NCBI RefSeq assembly: GCF_001298105.1
Contig: NZ_LGJH01000143.1
Span: 1-64,000, forward strand
DNA from: Novosphingobium sp. ST904
GTDB taxonomy: Bacteria > Pseudomonadota > Alphaproteobacteria > Sphingomonadales > Sphingomonadaceae
DNA: 64,000 nt
Reading direction: 5' to 3'
Within the stretch, counting starts at the first letter, position 1. The number at the start of each line of letters is the position of its first letter. The notes below the pieces were generated by a model, which worked only from the letters and a program-made list of their open reading frames with translations, did not search any database and was not told the DNA's origin. Below, piece by piece: positions 55,184 to 64,000 of this stretch. The position numbers and the translations under genes are program-made.

Positions 55184-55713
55184 CGAGTACGACACGGGAA
55201 GAACTGCTCAGGCGGGCATTCTCGAAGCAGGAAACAGATGATGCTGCAGAAGGCGATCTGCCCAGCGGGATCGAGTGGGTGGATATCGCCCCGGTCATCG
55301 AGGGGCTCGTTTTTGCCGGTCGCCCTATCGGAGCAGCCACCCAGAACGTCACGGCACGGTACGACCTTGGCCCCCGCGGATGCTATATCCTCAGCGCCAT
55401 TTCGCGCGGCATCACTTATCCGCTCGACCTCGCCTCGCTGCTGAGGGTCGGCCGTAGCCTGGTGACGGCCGAACTGAACCGCCTCACCGCAGCCGGGCTC
55501 ATCGAATCCGTGCCGGGCAAGGACGATCGCCGCCGCAGCGAACTCAGCCTTACGCCCGAAGGAGACCGCGCCTGCGTGGAAGTCCGCTCGGAACTGCACC
55601 GCCTCATCAGGGGCAATCTCTCAGGGTACACGGTCGAACATGTGCGGCTTTTCGCCCGGATGCTGGCCGATGTGTGCCGGACCGAACCGCCCGATCCCGG
55701 TAAGGACAGGTAA
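55180..55713 (+). CDS. MarR-family transcriptional regulator
   Basis: The 177-residue protein has a winged helix: GPRGCYILSAISRGITYPLD, LASLLRVGRSLVTAELNRLT, AAGLIESVPGKDDRRRSELS. The GTG start overlaps the cytochrome b561 stop, so it is the last gene of the operon. Being inside the operon suggests autoregulation. MarR proteins often bind phenolic compounds. Confidence 0.9.
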   Translation: MTSTTREELLRRAFSKQETDDAAEGDLPSGIEWVDIAPVIEGLVFAGRPIGAATQNVTARYDLGPRGCYILSAISRGITYPLDLASLLRVGRSLVTAELNRLTAAGLIESVPGKDDRRRSELSLTPEGDRACVEVRSELHRLIRGNLSGYTVEHVRLFARMLADVCRTEPPDPGKDR

Positions 55714-55774
55714 AAAAGCGGGGCGGATGGTTGCCCACCCACCCCAGTCGGAGGGACGCGTTCCTTTCCGCGCC

Positions 55775-58194
55775 TTATCTTGAACCGAATGCGTAGCGCA
55801 CGTTGATGCCGAATTCCCGCGGCGGGGTCATCGTCACGCCCGTGTAGGTGCTGGTATAGGTTTCCGCCGTCGGCCCGGTGAAGATCGGTCCGTTCGGCCC
55901 CATTCCGCCGAAGCCGAGCTGCCGGTAGCTGGTGCTGAGCGGCGTGGTCCGGCTCAGGGCCTTTTCCGTCTCGAACAGGTTCTTGGCGTAGAACGAAACC
56001 TCCCAGGCGCCGTTCGGATCGCGGATACCGGCATAGAGGTTGACCAGCGCATAGGCGCTCACATCGTCGTAGATATTGGTCGGATCGGTCTGCGACTTGC
56101 CATTGTAGGAGACCAGCCCGCGCAAGTAACCGTCAACCCGGTCGGATACCGGCACGCGGTACTCGCTCTGGAGCGTGGCGGAGAACGGCGACTGGAACGC
56201 CGAACGCTGCGTGACCTGGCAGGCCGCAAGGTTGTCAGCCCCGACGGCGGCCTGCAATTCGCCCACCGTCGGCGCGACGTCACGACATCGGGAACCCCGT
56301 CGCCGTTGAGGTCGTTGCAGGCGATCGTGCCGTTCTTGACCTTGCCGAGCGAGTAGCTGGCCACAAGGCCGAGGTTCCACCGATCCGAGATATCGAAGGA
56401 AAGATCGCCCTCGACACCGTTGACCTCGACCGGGACCGCGCCAACGAAGTTGAACTGCGCCACTTCCTGATGCGTGCCGATGACCTGACCCGAAGAATCG
56501 CGATCGGCGACGCGGTTGAGATAGTAGACCCCGCTGCCGGGCACGCGGTAGGGGAAGTTCTTGAACTTCTGGTGATAGCCGGAGACGTTGAAGCGCATCC
56601 GCCCATCGAGGAAGGTGCTCTTCAAGCCGATTTCATAGGACTTGGAGGTTTCCGCCGGAAGGTTGAGGAAGCTCTTCTCCAGCGCCGAAGGCGTGATGTT
56701 GAAGTCCCCCACGACATTGAGGCCCGGGCGCCACGAACTGCCGGTGCTGGCATAGAGCATCAGGTCGCGCGTGAAGTTGTGCTTCACCGATGCCGAATAG
56801 ATCCACTTCTTGGCGGACTGCCCCTCGTCGGCGATCGTCTGGCCGCCCACGATAAGCTGGTTGTTCGACGTATAGTCGATATGGCGGACGCCGCCCGAAA
56901 CTTCGGTCGCTTCGCCGAGATGGACCGTCAGGTTGCCGAAGAGCGACTGCTCGTGCGAGGTGCCCGTGCGCGAGATAGGGGTCTGCGCCACGGTGGCCAG
57001 CCCGCCGCCGAAGATCAGCGGAAGCCGGACGGGAGTAGGCCGCAGAAGATCGGTCGGCGGATCGTTCTTCGCGTCGAAGAAGCCCACCACATAGTCAAGC
57101 ATGCCGAACAGGCGCGTCTCGTTCTGCAGGCGAACTTCGTGCGAGGTCGACTTGGTGCGGGAATCCGTCAACTGGCGAACATCGCCGCCGGGGAACAGGT
57201 TCGCCGGGTCCTGGGTGGTGCGGGACAGGACGTGCTGGGTGTAGTGCTGCCCCTGGTAGATCAGCACTTGGCCCCACTGGCTCGCCTCTCCGCGCCAGTT
57301 GTATACGTTGTAGACCTGATGGTTGGTGCGCGGGATCGTCTGGTTGGACAGGCGGTCCTTGGTCGAGATGAAGACCGGGCTGGGATCGGCGTCGGGATTG
57401 GCCTCGCTGAAGGACGCGACCTGATCCCAGGCCACGGCGTTGCGCTCCATGTGCTGGTAGACGCCTTCGAACTTCAGCCAGTCGGTCGGCTGGATGATGC
57501 CGCTGACGCGCCCGGCCCGGGTCCGTTCGAACGGATCGCGGCCGCCCGCGACGGGACGAACGCGATCGCCCTCGTTTTCGTCCCAGACACCCGCGACGCG
57601 AATGGCGGCGATGCCCTCGATCACAGGGACGTTGAACGCGCCCTTGAAGTTGAGCGTGCCGATCGTGTTGGCGGTCATGTCCACGGCGCCGCCGAAGGCG
57701 AACAGGTCAGGCTTGCGCGTGGTGACGGTGATCGAGCCGGAAGGCGAGGCGCGGCCGCGCAGCGTGCCCTGCGGACCGCGCAGGACTTCGATCTGGCCGA
57801 TATCGAACATCTGCTGCAGCACCACGCCCGCCGTGATCGGCGCGTCGTTCATGTAGAATTCGACCGTGGAATTGAAGCCGCTGGCGTTGATGTCGAAGTT
57901 GACGCCGCGCAGCTTGGCGCTGCCGCCCACGCCGTTCGTCTCGGTCGCCAGCTGGAGGCCGGGAACCAGCGTCTGGACTTCCTTGAAATCGCGGATGTTC
58001 AGCTTGGCGACATCCTCGGAAGTGACGGTGTCCACCACCGCCGGAACGTCCTGCACGTCTTCGTCGCGGCGGCGTGCCTGGACGATGATGATGTTCGCGT
58101 TGTCGACGACCGTTTCGGCCTGCTGCGCGAACGCCGGCACCGATACGGAACCGGCGGCGGCCGAACAAAGCAGCATATATGCAGTGGTCTTCAA
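55775..58194 (-). pseudogene. TonB-dependent outer-membrane receptor, frameshifted
   Basis: From a TTG at 58194 (GGAGGA upstream) a signal peptide (LLCSAAAGSVSVPAFAQQ) leads to the plug domain: IIIVQARRRDEDVQDVPAVV, VTSEDVAKLNIRDFKEVQTL and IGQIEVLRGPQGTLRGRASP. The beta-barrel has many aromatic strands. At about 56276 the frame breaks after GVPDVV and resumes as APTVGELQAAVGADNLAACQ, ending GINVRYAFGSR. Adding one base gives a protein of about 806 residues. It resembles sphingomonad receptors for siderophores or aromatic or plant-derived nutrients, and it converges with the MarR gene. Confidence 0.9.
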
Positions 58195-58805
58195 ATCATC
58201 CTCCCATTTTGTTCAATTATTTTCTTTATTCCAGATGACATGCTGCCCGGCTCCGGGGACATCAGTAGAATCCGAGAACCTTTCCGCGCAGTGCATGATC
58301 AAATGCACAAGACCTCCCGCCCGCTGAACGCTTTCATTCAACGCCAAGATACGCAGACCTTCGAAGTTTCAATTAGCCGGTTGCCCTCTTCATCCCATCA
58401 TCTCCCTCACGGCCTCGATATTTTCGAGTGCCTTTGTTCGACGATATCACCGAAGCGAGATAAAGCAACGAAACGTCGCGCTAAGTTCCTGACCCATTAC
58501 GGAACAATAGGATCGGAAATCCGCCATCCCGCGCAAGAATCCAACACGAAGAACGCTGCTGGATCAAAGTTTTACATCGCAGGTCAAGGGACATGTCATC
58601 CCCGATCATCTCCGCCCCCAGGAGGCAACCACGCAGGAAATCGCCGTGCCGATGTATCCTCCATCCCCGGACACGCAGAGAAATTTTCCTTGACCACCGG
58701 CCAGTTGGGGCAGCCCGCCGTACTTCGGCCGCCATCAACAAATTGACATTCCAGCCGAAAGGCAGCTTCTACGATCGCACTCGAAAACGTGGGATCTGAT
58801 GAAAA
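58195..58805. other. 611-bp divergent control region, no gene seen
   Basis: This gap lies between the TonB receptor (minus) and the DUF969 gene (plus). It has no supported open frame. It contains an inverted repeat at 58291-58308 and an isolated TTGACA at 58743-58748 without a matching -10 at the normal distance. Its length suggests an important regulatory region for both divergent units. Confidence 0.5.
58291..58308. promoter_or_regulatory. inverted repeat GTGCAT-N6-ATGCAC
   Basis: A perfect 6-bp inverted repeat with spacer GATCAA lies about 97 bp upstream of the TonB receptor start. It is a possible operator for the MarR, TetR or another regulator. Confidence 0.4.
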
Positions 58806-59503
58806 ATGCCGCAGTGGCAGATCGACTACTGGCCGCTTGCCGGCATTCTCGTCGTGGTGATCGGCTTCGCCATGCGGTTCAACCCGCTGCTGGTGGTGGC
58901 CGTGGCGGCGATCCTTACCGGACTGCTCGGCGGGATGGACCTCGTCGCGGTGGTTTCGCTGCTGGGCAAGGGCTTCAACGACAATCGCTTCGTCACCGTG
59001 GTCTACGTCTGCTGCCGGTGATCGGCCTGCTCGAACGGTTCGGATTGCAGCAGCGCGCACGCGGCCTGATCGAATCCATGCGCGGGGCTACCGTGGGCCG
59101 GCTGCTGGTCGGATACCTCGCCTTCCGTCAGGGCCTTGCGGCGCTGGGCCTCGTTTCCGTGGCCGGACATCCGCAAACGGTTCGCCCGCTGCTGGCACCG
59201 ATGGCCGAAGCCGCCGCGCGCAAGGAGAACCCTGACATTACCGATGACGATCTCGAAGAGGTCAAGGCCATGGCTGCCGCAACCGACAACGTCGGCGTGT
59301 TCTTCGGCGAGGATATCTTCATCGCCATCGGCTCGATCCTGCTGATTCAGGGCGTGCTGCGCGGCGAGGGCATCGAACTGGCGCCGATCCATCTCTCGCT
59401 CTGGGCGATCCCGACCGCGATCTGCGCCTTCGCGATCCAAGCCCTGCGCATTCGCCTGTTCGCCCGCCGCCTGCGCCGCAAGGCCCGGAGCGCGGCGGCA
59501 TGA
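58806..59503 (+). pseudogene. DUF969 membrane protein, frameshifted
   Basis: The first frame begins MPQWQIDYWPLAGILVVVIG and gives MRFNPLLVVAVAAILTGLLG, then GKGFNDNRFVTVVYV. It breaks at about 59009. The next frame continues LLPVIGLLERFGLQQRARGL, MRGATVGRLLVGYLAFRQGL and NVGVFFGEDIFIAIGSILLI. One added base (GTC-CTG-CTG) restores about 232 residues with several membrane helices. DUF969 and DUF979 occur side by side as likely two-part transporters. It is coupled to DUF979 by ATGA. Confidence 0.86.
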
Positions 59504-60456
59504 TCGGCATCGCAGAACTCTACTTCGTCGCCGGGCTCGTCTTCGCGGCCTTTGCCATCGCCAGCGCCTTCGATCAGGCCAATCCGAAGCGCTGGGGCAA
59601 TGCCGCGTTCTGGGGGCTTGTCGCGGTGAGCTTCCTGTTCGGCGACCTGCTGGGAGACTTCGGCAACGGCATCCTCGTGCTGCTGCTGGTCGCCCTCGCC
59701 GGATTTCGCTGCCTCGGCCATGGCCGCCCGCACACGACATCCGCCGGAGAACGCGAAGTCTGGTCAGCGAAGCTCGGCTCGAAACTGTTCCTTCCCGCGC
59801 TGGTGATCCCGGTGACCGCCTTCGCCGGAACGCTGCTGTTCAGCTACTCTCCGCTCGGCAAGACCGGGCTGATCGATCCGCGCTGGGTGACGCTGGCACT
59901 CCTCGTCGCGGGCGTCGCCATCGCTCTTGCAGCAACGATGTTCTGGCTCAAGCCCCCGCTTTCCGCACCGGTCGAGGAAGGCCGACGCCTGATGGACTCC
60001 ATCGGCTGGGCCGCACTGCTGCCGCAGATGCTGGCAGCGCTGGGCGCGGTGTTCACGGCTGCCGGTGTCGGCAGCGCGGTGGGCGCGATGAGCCTGGCGG
60101 TGCTGCCGGAAGGCAACGTCTTCCTCGCGGTGGTGATTTTCGCGCTGGGCATGGCGCTGTTCACCATCATCATGGGCAATGCCTTTGCCGCCTTCCCCGT
60201 GATGGCCAGCGCCATCGGCGTGCCGATCCTGATCCGCGCGCATGGCGGCGATCCCGCGGTGGTCGGCGCGGTCGGCATGCTGGCGGGATTCTGCGGCACG
60301 CTGCTGACCCCGATGGCGGCGAACTTCAACATGGTCCCCGCCGCCCTGCTCGAACTCAAGGACGAATACGGCGTGATCCGCCGTCAGGTCGGCACGGCCC
60401 TGCCCCTGCTCGTCTGCAACATCCTCATCCTCTATATCGCCGGATTCCTGCTATGA
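59500..60456 (+). CDS. DUF979 membrane protein
   Basis: This intact 318-residue protein has about nine membrane helices. Characteristic stretches are LYFVAGLVFAAFAIASAFDQ, NPKRWGNAAFWGLVAVSFLF, MGNAFAAFPVMASAIGVPIL and LAGFCGTLLTPMAANFNMVP. The last two resemble citrate/gluconate-transporter-like motifs. With DUF969 it probably forms an uptake permease of unknown substrate. It overlaps both neighbours by ATGA. Confidence 0.9.
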   Translation: MIGIAELYFVAGLVFAAFAIASAFDQANPKRWGNAAFWGLVAVSFLFGDLLGDFGNGILVLLLVALAGFRCLGHGRPHTTSAGEREVWSAKLGSKLFLPALVIPVTAFAGTLLFSYSPLGKTGLIDPRWVTLALLVAGVAIALAATMFWLKPPLSAPVEEGRRLMDSIGWAALLPQMLAALGAVFTAAGVGSAVGAMSLAVLPEGNVFLAVVIFALGMALFTIIMGNAFAAFPVMASAIGVPILIRAHGGDPAVVGAVGMLAGFCGTLLTPMAANFNMVPAALLELKDEYGVIRRQVGTALPLLVCNILILYIAGFLL

Positions 60457-61471
60457 TCCTCACGCCCGAAACCGCCTCGCGTTTCATGCGCATTGCCCTC
60501 GGCCATGTCGGCCGGGAATATCCGCACAAGCTCGACCACGTGATGAACACCGATGCGACGTGCTGCCGCCCCGTGCGCTGCATCCCGCGTTCCACGGCAG
60601 TTTCGACTGGCACAGCTGCGTCCACGGCTGGTGGACGCTTCTCACCTTGCGGCGGCTTCACACCGACCTTCCGGAAGCCGCCATGGTGCGCGAACGCGCG
60701 GACGAGACCTTTGCCGAGGACAAGCTTGCCGCCGAACTGGCCTATCTGGACCGGCCCAACGCCGGCGGGTTCGAGCGGCCCTATGGCTGGGGCTGGCTGC
60801 TCTATCTTCATCTCGAAGCCTCGCGCCACGCAGACAGGCCCTGGGCCGCGCGCCTCGAACCGCTGGCCCGCGCCTTTGCCGCCCGGCTGGGTCACTACCT
60901 CGGCATCCTGACATATCCGATCCGTACGGGCACGCACTTCAACAGCAGCTTCGCCCTGACGCTGGCACTGGAGTGGGCAGACGCCTTCGACGGCGAACTC
61001 GCGGCAAAAATCCGCGCCAGGGCGGCGGCATGGTTCGGCAAGGACGAGGACTGCCAGGCGTGGGAGCCGGGCGGCGACGAATTCCTCTCCTCCGCGCTCA
61101 GCGAGGCGCTGCTCATGCGGCGGTCGCTCGGCGATGCCGCTTTTGCGGAATGGTTCGCCCTGTTCCTGCCCCGCTTGGCCGAGCGCCTCCCGGCCAGCCT
61201 CTTCACGCCGGCCCATGTCAGCGATCGCAGCGACGGCAAGATTGCCCATCTCGACGGGCTGAACCTCAGCCGCGCCTGGGCCTGGCGCCAGCTTGCCCCG
61301 GCCATCGGCGGCGGGGAAGGCGGGGGAAATGCCCGCGCCATCGCCATAGACGCCGCCGAGCGGCATCTCGAAGCGGCAATGGCCCATGTCGAGGGAGACT
61401 ACATGGGTGAGCACTGGCTGGCGAGCTTCGCGCTCCTGGCCCTGCTCGCGGCACCTGAACCAGCCGGCTGA
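60453..61471 (+). pseudogene. DUF2891 protein, frameshifted
   Basis: Starting MILTPETASRFMRIALGHVG, REYPHKLDHVMNTDA, the frame breaks at about 60557. One base (GATGCG-G-ACGTG) joins it to LPPRALHPAFHGSFDWHSCV, HGWWTLLTLRRLHTDLPEAA and GTHFNSSFALTLALEWADAF, FLSSALSEALLMRRSL and GEHWLASFALLALLAA. This is DUF2891, a soluble helical protein of about 339 residues often found with DUF969/DUF979. A role in substrate processing is inferred. Confidence 0.86.
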
Positions 61472-61581
61472 ACGGACAACCGGAAATCGGTGGGGCGATA
61501 GGCAGATGCCTGCATATCGCCGTCGACCGTGCCACAACGCCTCCCGACCGCCCGGACCAGAGGCGGGTCTCATTTGGGAGC

Positions 61582-63735
61582 ATGTGGACGGTGATCTTGC
61601 AGAAGAACGCGGCGAAATGGGCGGTGTCCGCCGTGGTGCTGGCAACGTTCCTGTCGGCTGCGGCGCCGGGATCGGCTGAAGCTCCCACCGTGGCGGCAGC
61701 CGCCGGTCTTTCCGTGCAGGGGTACGGCGATGAGGACGCTCTCTTTGCCCGCCCCTTCATCGACCGGGACGAACCGCGCACCAACAACGGCACCGCCTAT
61801 CGCTACGTCCATGGCGGGTTCGAGGGCACCGACACGCGCTTCTCGTTCTATTTCCCGGCGGCCAGGTCATGGCAGGGGCGTTTCTTCCAGTACATCACCC
61901 CCGTGCCGGACAGCGAGACCCTGTCCCAGGGTCTGACCGGCGAGGAAGACCGCATCGGCGCCGCCATGACGAGCGGGGCCTACTTCATCGAAACCAACGG
62001 CGGCGGCGCCAAGGCGGCAGACCCGATGGGCGGTGGTGACCTGACCATCGGCGCCTTCCGGGCGAATGCCGCCTCGGCCCGGTTCTCGCGCTTCGTGGCG
62101 GCGCAGGTCTACGGCGCGCGCAAGCACATCTACGGCTATGCCTATGGCGGCAGCGGCGGCGCCTATCGCACGCTGGGCTCGCTGGAGAACACGCGGGGCG
62201 TGTGGGACGGCGCGGTGCCCTATGTGCTCGGCTCGCCGATGGCGATCCCCAACATGTTCACCGTGCGCCTCAAGGCCATGCGCGTCCTGGGCGAGAAGCT
62301 CGACGGCGTGGTCGATGCGCTCGATGCGGGCGGCAGCGGAGATCCCTATTCCGGGCTGGACGACGAGCAGAAGGCAGCCCTTCGCGAAGTCACCGCCATG
62401 GGGTTCCAGCCCAGGTCATGGTACGCATGGCGTACGATGGGGCCGCATGCCTTCGCCCTGCTGTTCGGCGGCATCCGCATGGCAGATGCCTCCTATTTCA
62501 CCGATTTCTGGACCAAGCCGGGCTACGAGGGGCACGACAGCCCCGAACTCTACAAGGCGGACCGGGTGCAACTCGCCACCCGCGTTGTCGAAGTCATCAG
62601 CGCGGACAAGGCGAAGACGCTCGGCATCGACCCTGGCCATACGCCCGGCACCGCCAAGGGCACGGCGGATCTGGCATGGCAGGCCATGGGGCTCCATTCG
62701 GCGGGCGAGATGCCGGTCGCGGTGCGGCTGGCCGACAGTTCCACTTCGAAGGCCCTGCTGCTGTCCGATCTCGTTCTCGCTTCGGGCAAGAAGGTGGTTC
62801 TTTCCGACGTGCACGGCGATCTGGCCATGCTCGGCATCAACGACCCGCGCCTGCTCGCGACGATCAAGGCGGGCGACCCGGTGCGGCTGGACAATAGCGA
62901 CATCCTCGCGGTGCAAAGCTATCACAGCCACCAGGTGCCGGACCTTGCGGAGTACCCGGTCTGGAAGCAGTTCACCGATGCACAGGGCAAGCCGCTCCAC
63001 GCCCAGCGCCCGATGCTGCTCGGCCCGCTGTTCACGAAGAACGCCGCCGGCTCGGTGCCGTCCGGCAAGTTCGACGGCAAGGTAATACTGGTGGAGAACC
63101 TGTGGGACCGCGAAGCCCTGCCCTGGCAGGGGGACTGGTATCGCTCGCGCGTGAAGGCATACGCCGGCGCGGCAGCGGACGAACGCTTCCGCATCTGGTA
63201 CACCGACCGCGCACTGCACGGGGACCAGACCCGTCAGGACGATCCCTCGCGGGTGGTGTCCTATATCGGCGTGCTGCAACAGGCCCTGCGCGATCTTGCC
63301 GCATGGGTCGAACAGGGCAAGGCCCCGCCCGCCTCCACCTCCTATCGCATCGAGGACGGACAAGTGGTGACGCCCGCATCCGCCGCGTCCCGCAAGGGCA
63401 TCCAGCCCGTCGTCACCCTTGTCGCGAACGGCGGGGCACTGGCCCGGGTCAAGGCCGGCACTCCCGTCAGGCTCACTGCCACGATCGAAGTCCCGCCCGG
63501 CAGCGGATCGGTCGTCTCGGCAGAGTGGGACTTCGAGGGCGACGGCACATTCGAGGCTCCCGCCACGCTGCCCGCCGGCAACAAGGCGAAAGCCACCGTT
63601 TCGGCCATCCATGTCTACGACCGGCCCGGCACCTACTTCGCCGTGCTTCGCGCCGCGTCCCAGCGCGAAGGCGATCGCCAGACCCCCTTCGCGCGCATCC
63701 AGAACCTCGCCCGCGCCCGGATCGTCGTGGAGTGA
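61582..63735 (+). CDS. secreted alpha/beta-hydrolase-like protein with PKD-like C-terminal domain
   Basis: The 717-residue exported protein has a Sec signal (WAVSAVVLATFLSAAAPGSA). The central domain (about residues 60-570) includes RFSFYFPAARSWQGRFFQYI, KHIYGYAYGGSGGAYRTLGS (a candidate Ser elbow within GGSGG), YFTDFWTKPGYEGHDSPELY and GKVILVENLWDREALPWQGD. A distant tannase/feruloyl-esterase-like relationship is possible but not established. A PKD-like domain (PPGSGSVVSAEWDFEGDGTF) forms the tail. The start is uncertain because GGGAG lies directly before the ATG. It follows DUF2891 by 110 bases on the same strand. Confidence 0.75.
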   Translation: MWTVILQKNAAKWAVSAVVLATFLSAAAPGSAEAPTVAAAAGLSVQGYGDEDALFARPFIDRDEPRTNNGTAYRYVHGGFEGTDTRFSFYFPAARSWQGRFFQYITPVPDSETLSQGLTGEEDRIGAAMTSGAYFIETNGGGAKAADPMGGGDLTIGAFRANAASARFSRFVAAQVYGARKHIYGYAYGGSGGAYRTLGSLENTRGVWDGAVPYVLGSPMAIPNMFTVRLKAMRVLGEKLDGVVDALDAGGSGDPYSGLDDEQKAALREVTAMGFQPRSWYAWRTMGPHAFALLFGGIRMADASYFTDFWTKPGYEGHDSPELYKADRVQLATRVVEVISADKAKTLGIDPGHTPGTAKGTADLAWQAMGLHSAGEMPVAVRLADSSTSKALLLSDLVLASGKKVVLSDVHGDLAMLGINDPRLLATIKAGDPVRLDNSDILAVQSYHSHQVPDLAEYPVWKQFTDAQGKPLHAQRPMLLGPLFTKNAAGSVPSGKFDGKVILVENLWDREALPWQGDWYRSRVKAYAGAAADERFRIWYTDRALHGDQTRQDDPSRVVSYIGVLQQALRDLAAWVEQGKAPPASTSYRIEDGQVVTPASAASRKGIQPVVTLVANGGALARVKAGTPVRLTATIEVPPGSGSVVSAEWDFEGDGTFEAPATLPAGNKAKATVSAIHVYDRPGTYFAVLRAASQREGDRQTPFARIQNLARARIVVE

Positions 63736-63738
63736 CGG

Positions 63739-64000
63739 TCAGCGCCTCTTGCTGACGTCGTAGGCGCCGAGGCCGGGCTTGAAGGACTTGTCGTCGATGA
63801 ACTGCCGCGTCGCCTCCTTGCGCCCTTCGCCGTCGAAGTAGTTGGCGGCTTCCTGCGCACGGATCAGGTAATCCTCCGCGTTGTCGTAGCTCATTTCGCG
63901 CACGCGGCGGATCGCCCACTTGGTGGCACGCAGCGCATCCGGGTTCTTGCCGAGCAGGACCTGCGCGATTTCGGTAACGCGGGCCTTGAGGCGGTCGGCG
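63739..64000 (-). CDS. enoyl-CoA hydratase/isomerase (crotonase) family protein, partial
   Basis: Only the last 86 codons are inside the window; the gene continues past 64000. The sequence LKARVTEIAQVLLGKNPDAL, RATKWAIRRVREMSYDNAED, YLIRAQEAANYFDGEGRKEA and FIDDKSFKPGLGAYDVSKRR closely resembles the C-terminus of p-hydroxycinnamoyl-CoA hydratase-lyase (feruloyl-CoA/vanillin-type). That match is my recollection of the family's typical end (QFxDDKSxKPGLxAY). It is convergent with the secreted esterase-like gene. Confidence 0.8.
   Translation of the reverse strand, partial: ADRLKARVTEIAQVLLGKNPDALRATKWAIRRVREMSYDNAEDYLIRAQEAANYFDGEGRKEATRQFIDDKSFKPGLGAYDVSKRR

Noticed and set aside
56470..58746. 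758-codon open frame on the plus strand
   Set aside because: It is antisense to the TonB receptor and has no motif or ribosome-binding site.
1..64000. CRISPR arrays, tRNA genes, rRNA genes, prophage or integrative element boundaries
   Set aside because: No regularly spaced repeats, cloverleaf-like genes, ribosomal RNA signatures or integrase/attachment-site pairs were recognised.

Overview
This is about 64 kb of GC-rich DNA. Its gene families suggest an alphaproteobacterium of the Sphingomonadales, probably Novosphingobium-like. The pointers are NodT-type RND efflux operons, a large TonB-dependent receptor, short SDR/GST/isochorismatase detoxification genes, a RarA helper ATPase, a YkuD_2 L,D-transpeptidase and many translationally coupled gene pairs. 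The taxonomy is inferred from gene content only. No rRNA, tRNA, CRISPR array, complete insertion sequence or prophage was recognised.

Layout. 0-8 kb: small detoxification and accessory genes, several damaged (TfoX-like fragment, two glutathione transferases, ABM monooxygenase, WYL regulator, isochorismatase/SDR pair with a divergent LysR). 8-15 kb: a complete RND efflux locus (NodT divergent from TetR, adaptor and pump), followed by a truncated HxlR regulator. 15-25 kb: an OmpR-type two-component system, a glycerophosphotransferase-like gene broken by a 23-bp tandem duplication, and a second RND operon (pump, adaptor, NodT). 25-34 kb: an XRE/MmyB regulator divergent from a methyltransferase, a LysE exporter, CPA1 and CPA2 cation/proton antiporters, a glutamine amidotransferase, an OmpA-like lipoprotein, and a LysR regulator divergent from a bile-acid-symporter-like protein. 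34-38 kb: a compact minus-strand operon of two P-loop kinase-like proteins, a polysaccharide flippase and an unknown protein. 38-48 kb: another two-component system, an L,D-transpeptidase, rarA, a very large PAS hybrid sensor kinase and a TetR regulator.

48-55.7 kb: the most unusual part. Nine tightly coupled genes encode cytochrome c', a PF03640-type secreted protein, an unknown exported protein, a DUF1592-type haem protein, a Tat-exported DUF1552 protein, an exported glyoxalase-like protein, a HiPIP ferredoxin, a cytochrome b561 and a MarR regulator. A convergent TonB receptor follows. 58.8-64 kb: DUF969, DUF979 and DUF2891 genes, a secreted esterase-like protein with a PKD-like tail, and the end of a crotonase that resembles hydroxycinnamoyl-CoA hydratase-lyase. 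A working hypothesis is an uptake and catabolism locus for plant-type aromatic esters with its own periplasmic redox chain.

A striking technical feature is that at least a dozen otherwise intact genes are each interrupted by a single-base indel. The reading frame resumes perfectly on the other side. That density is more typical of an unpolished assembly than of real gene decay, so genes marked as pseudogenes here may be functional in the organism.
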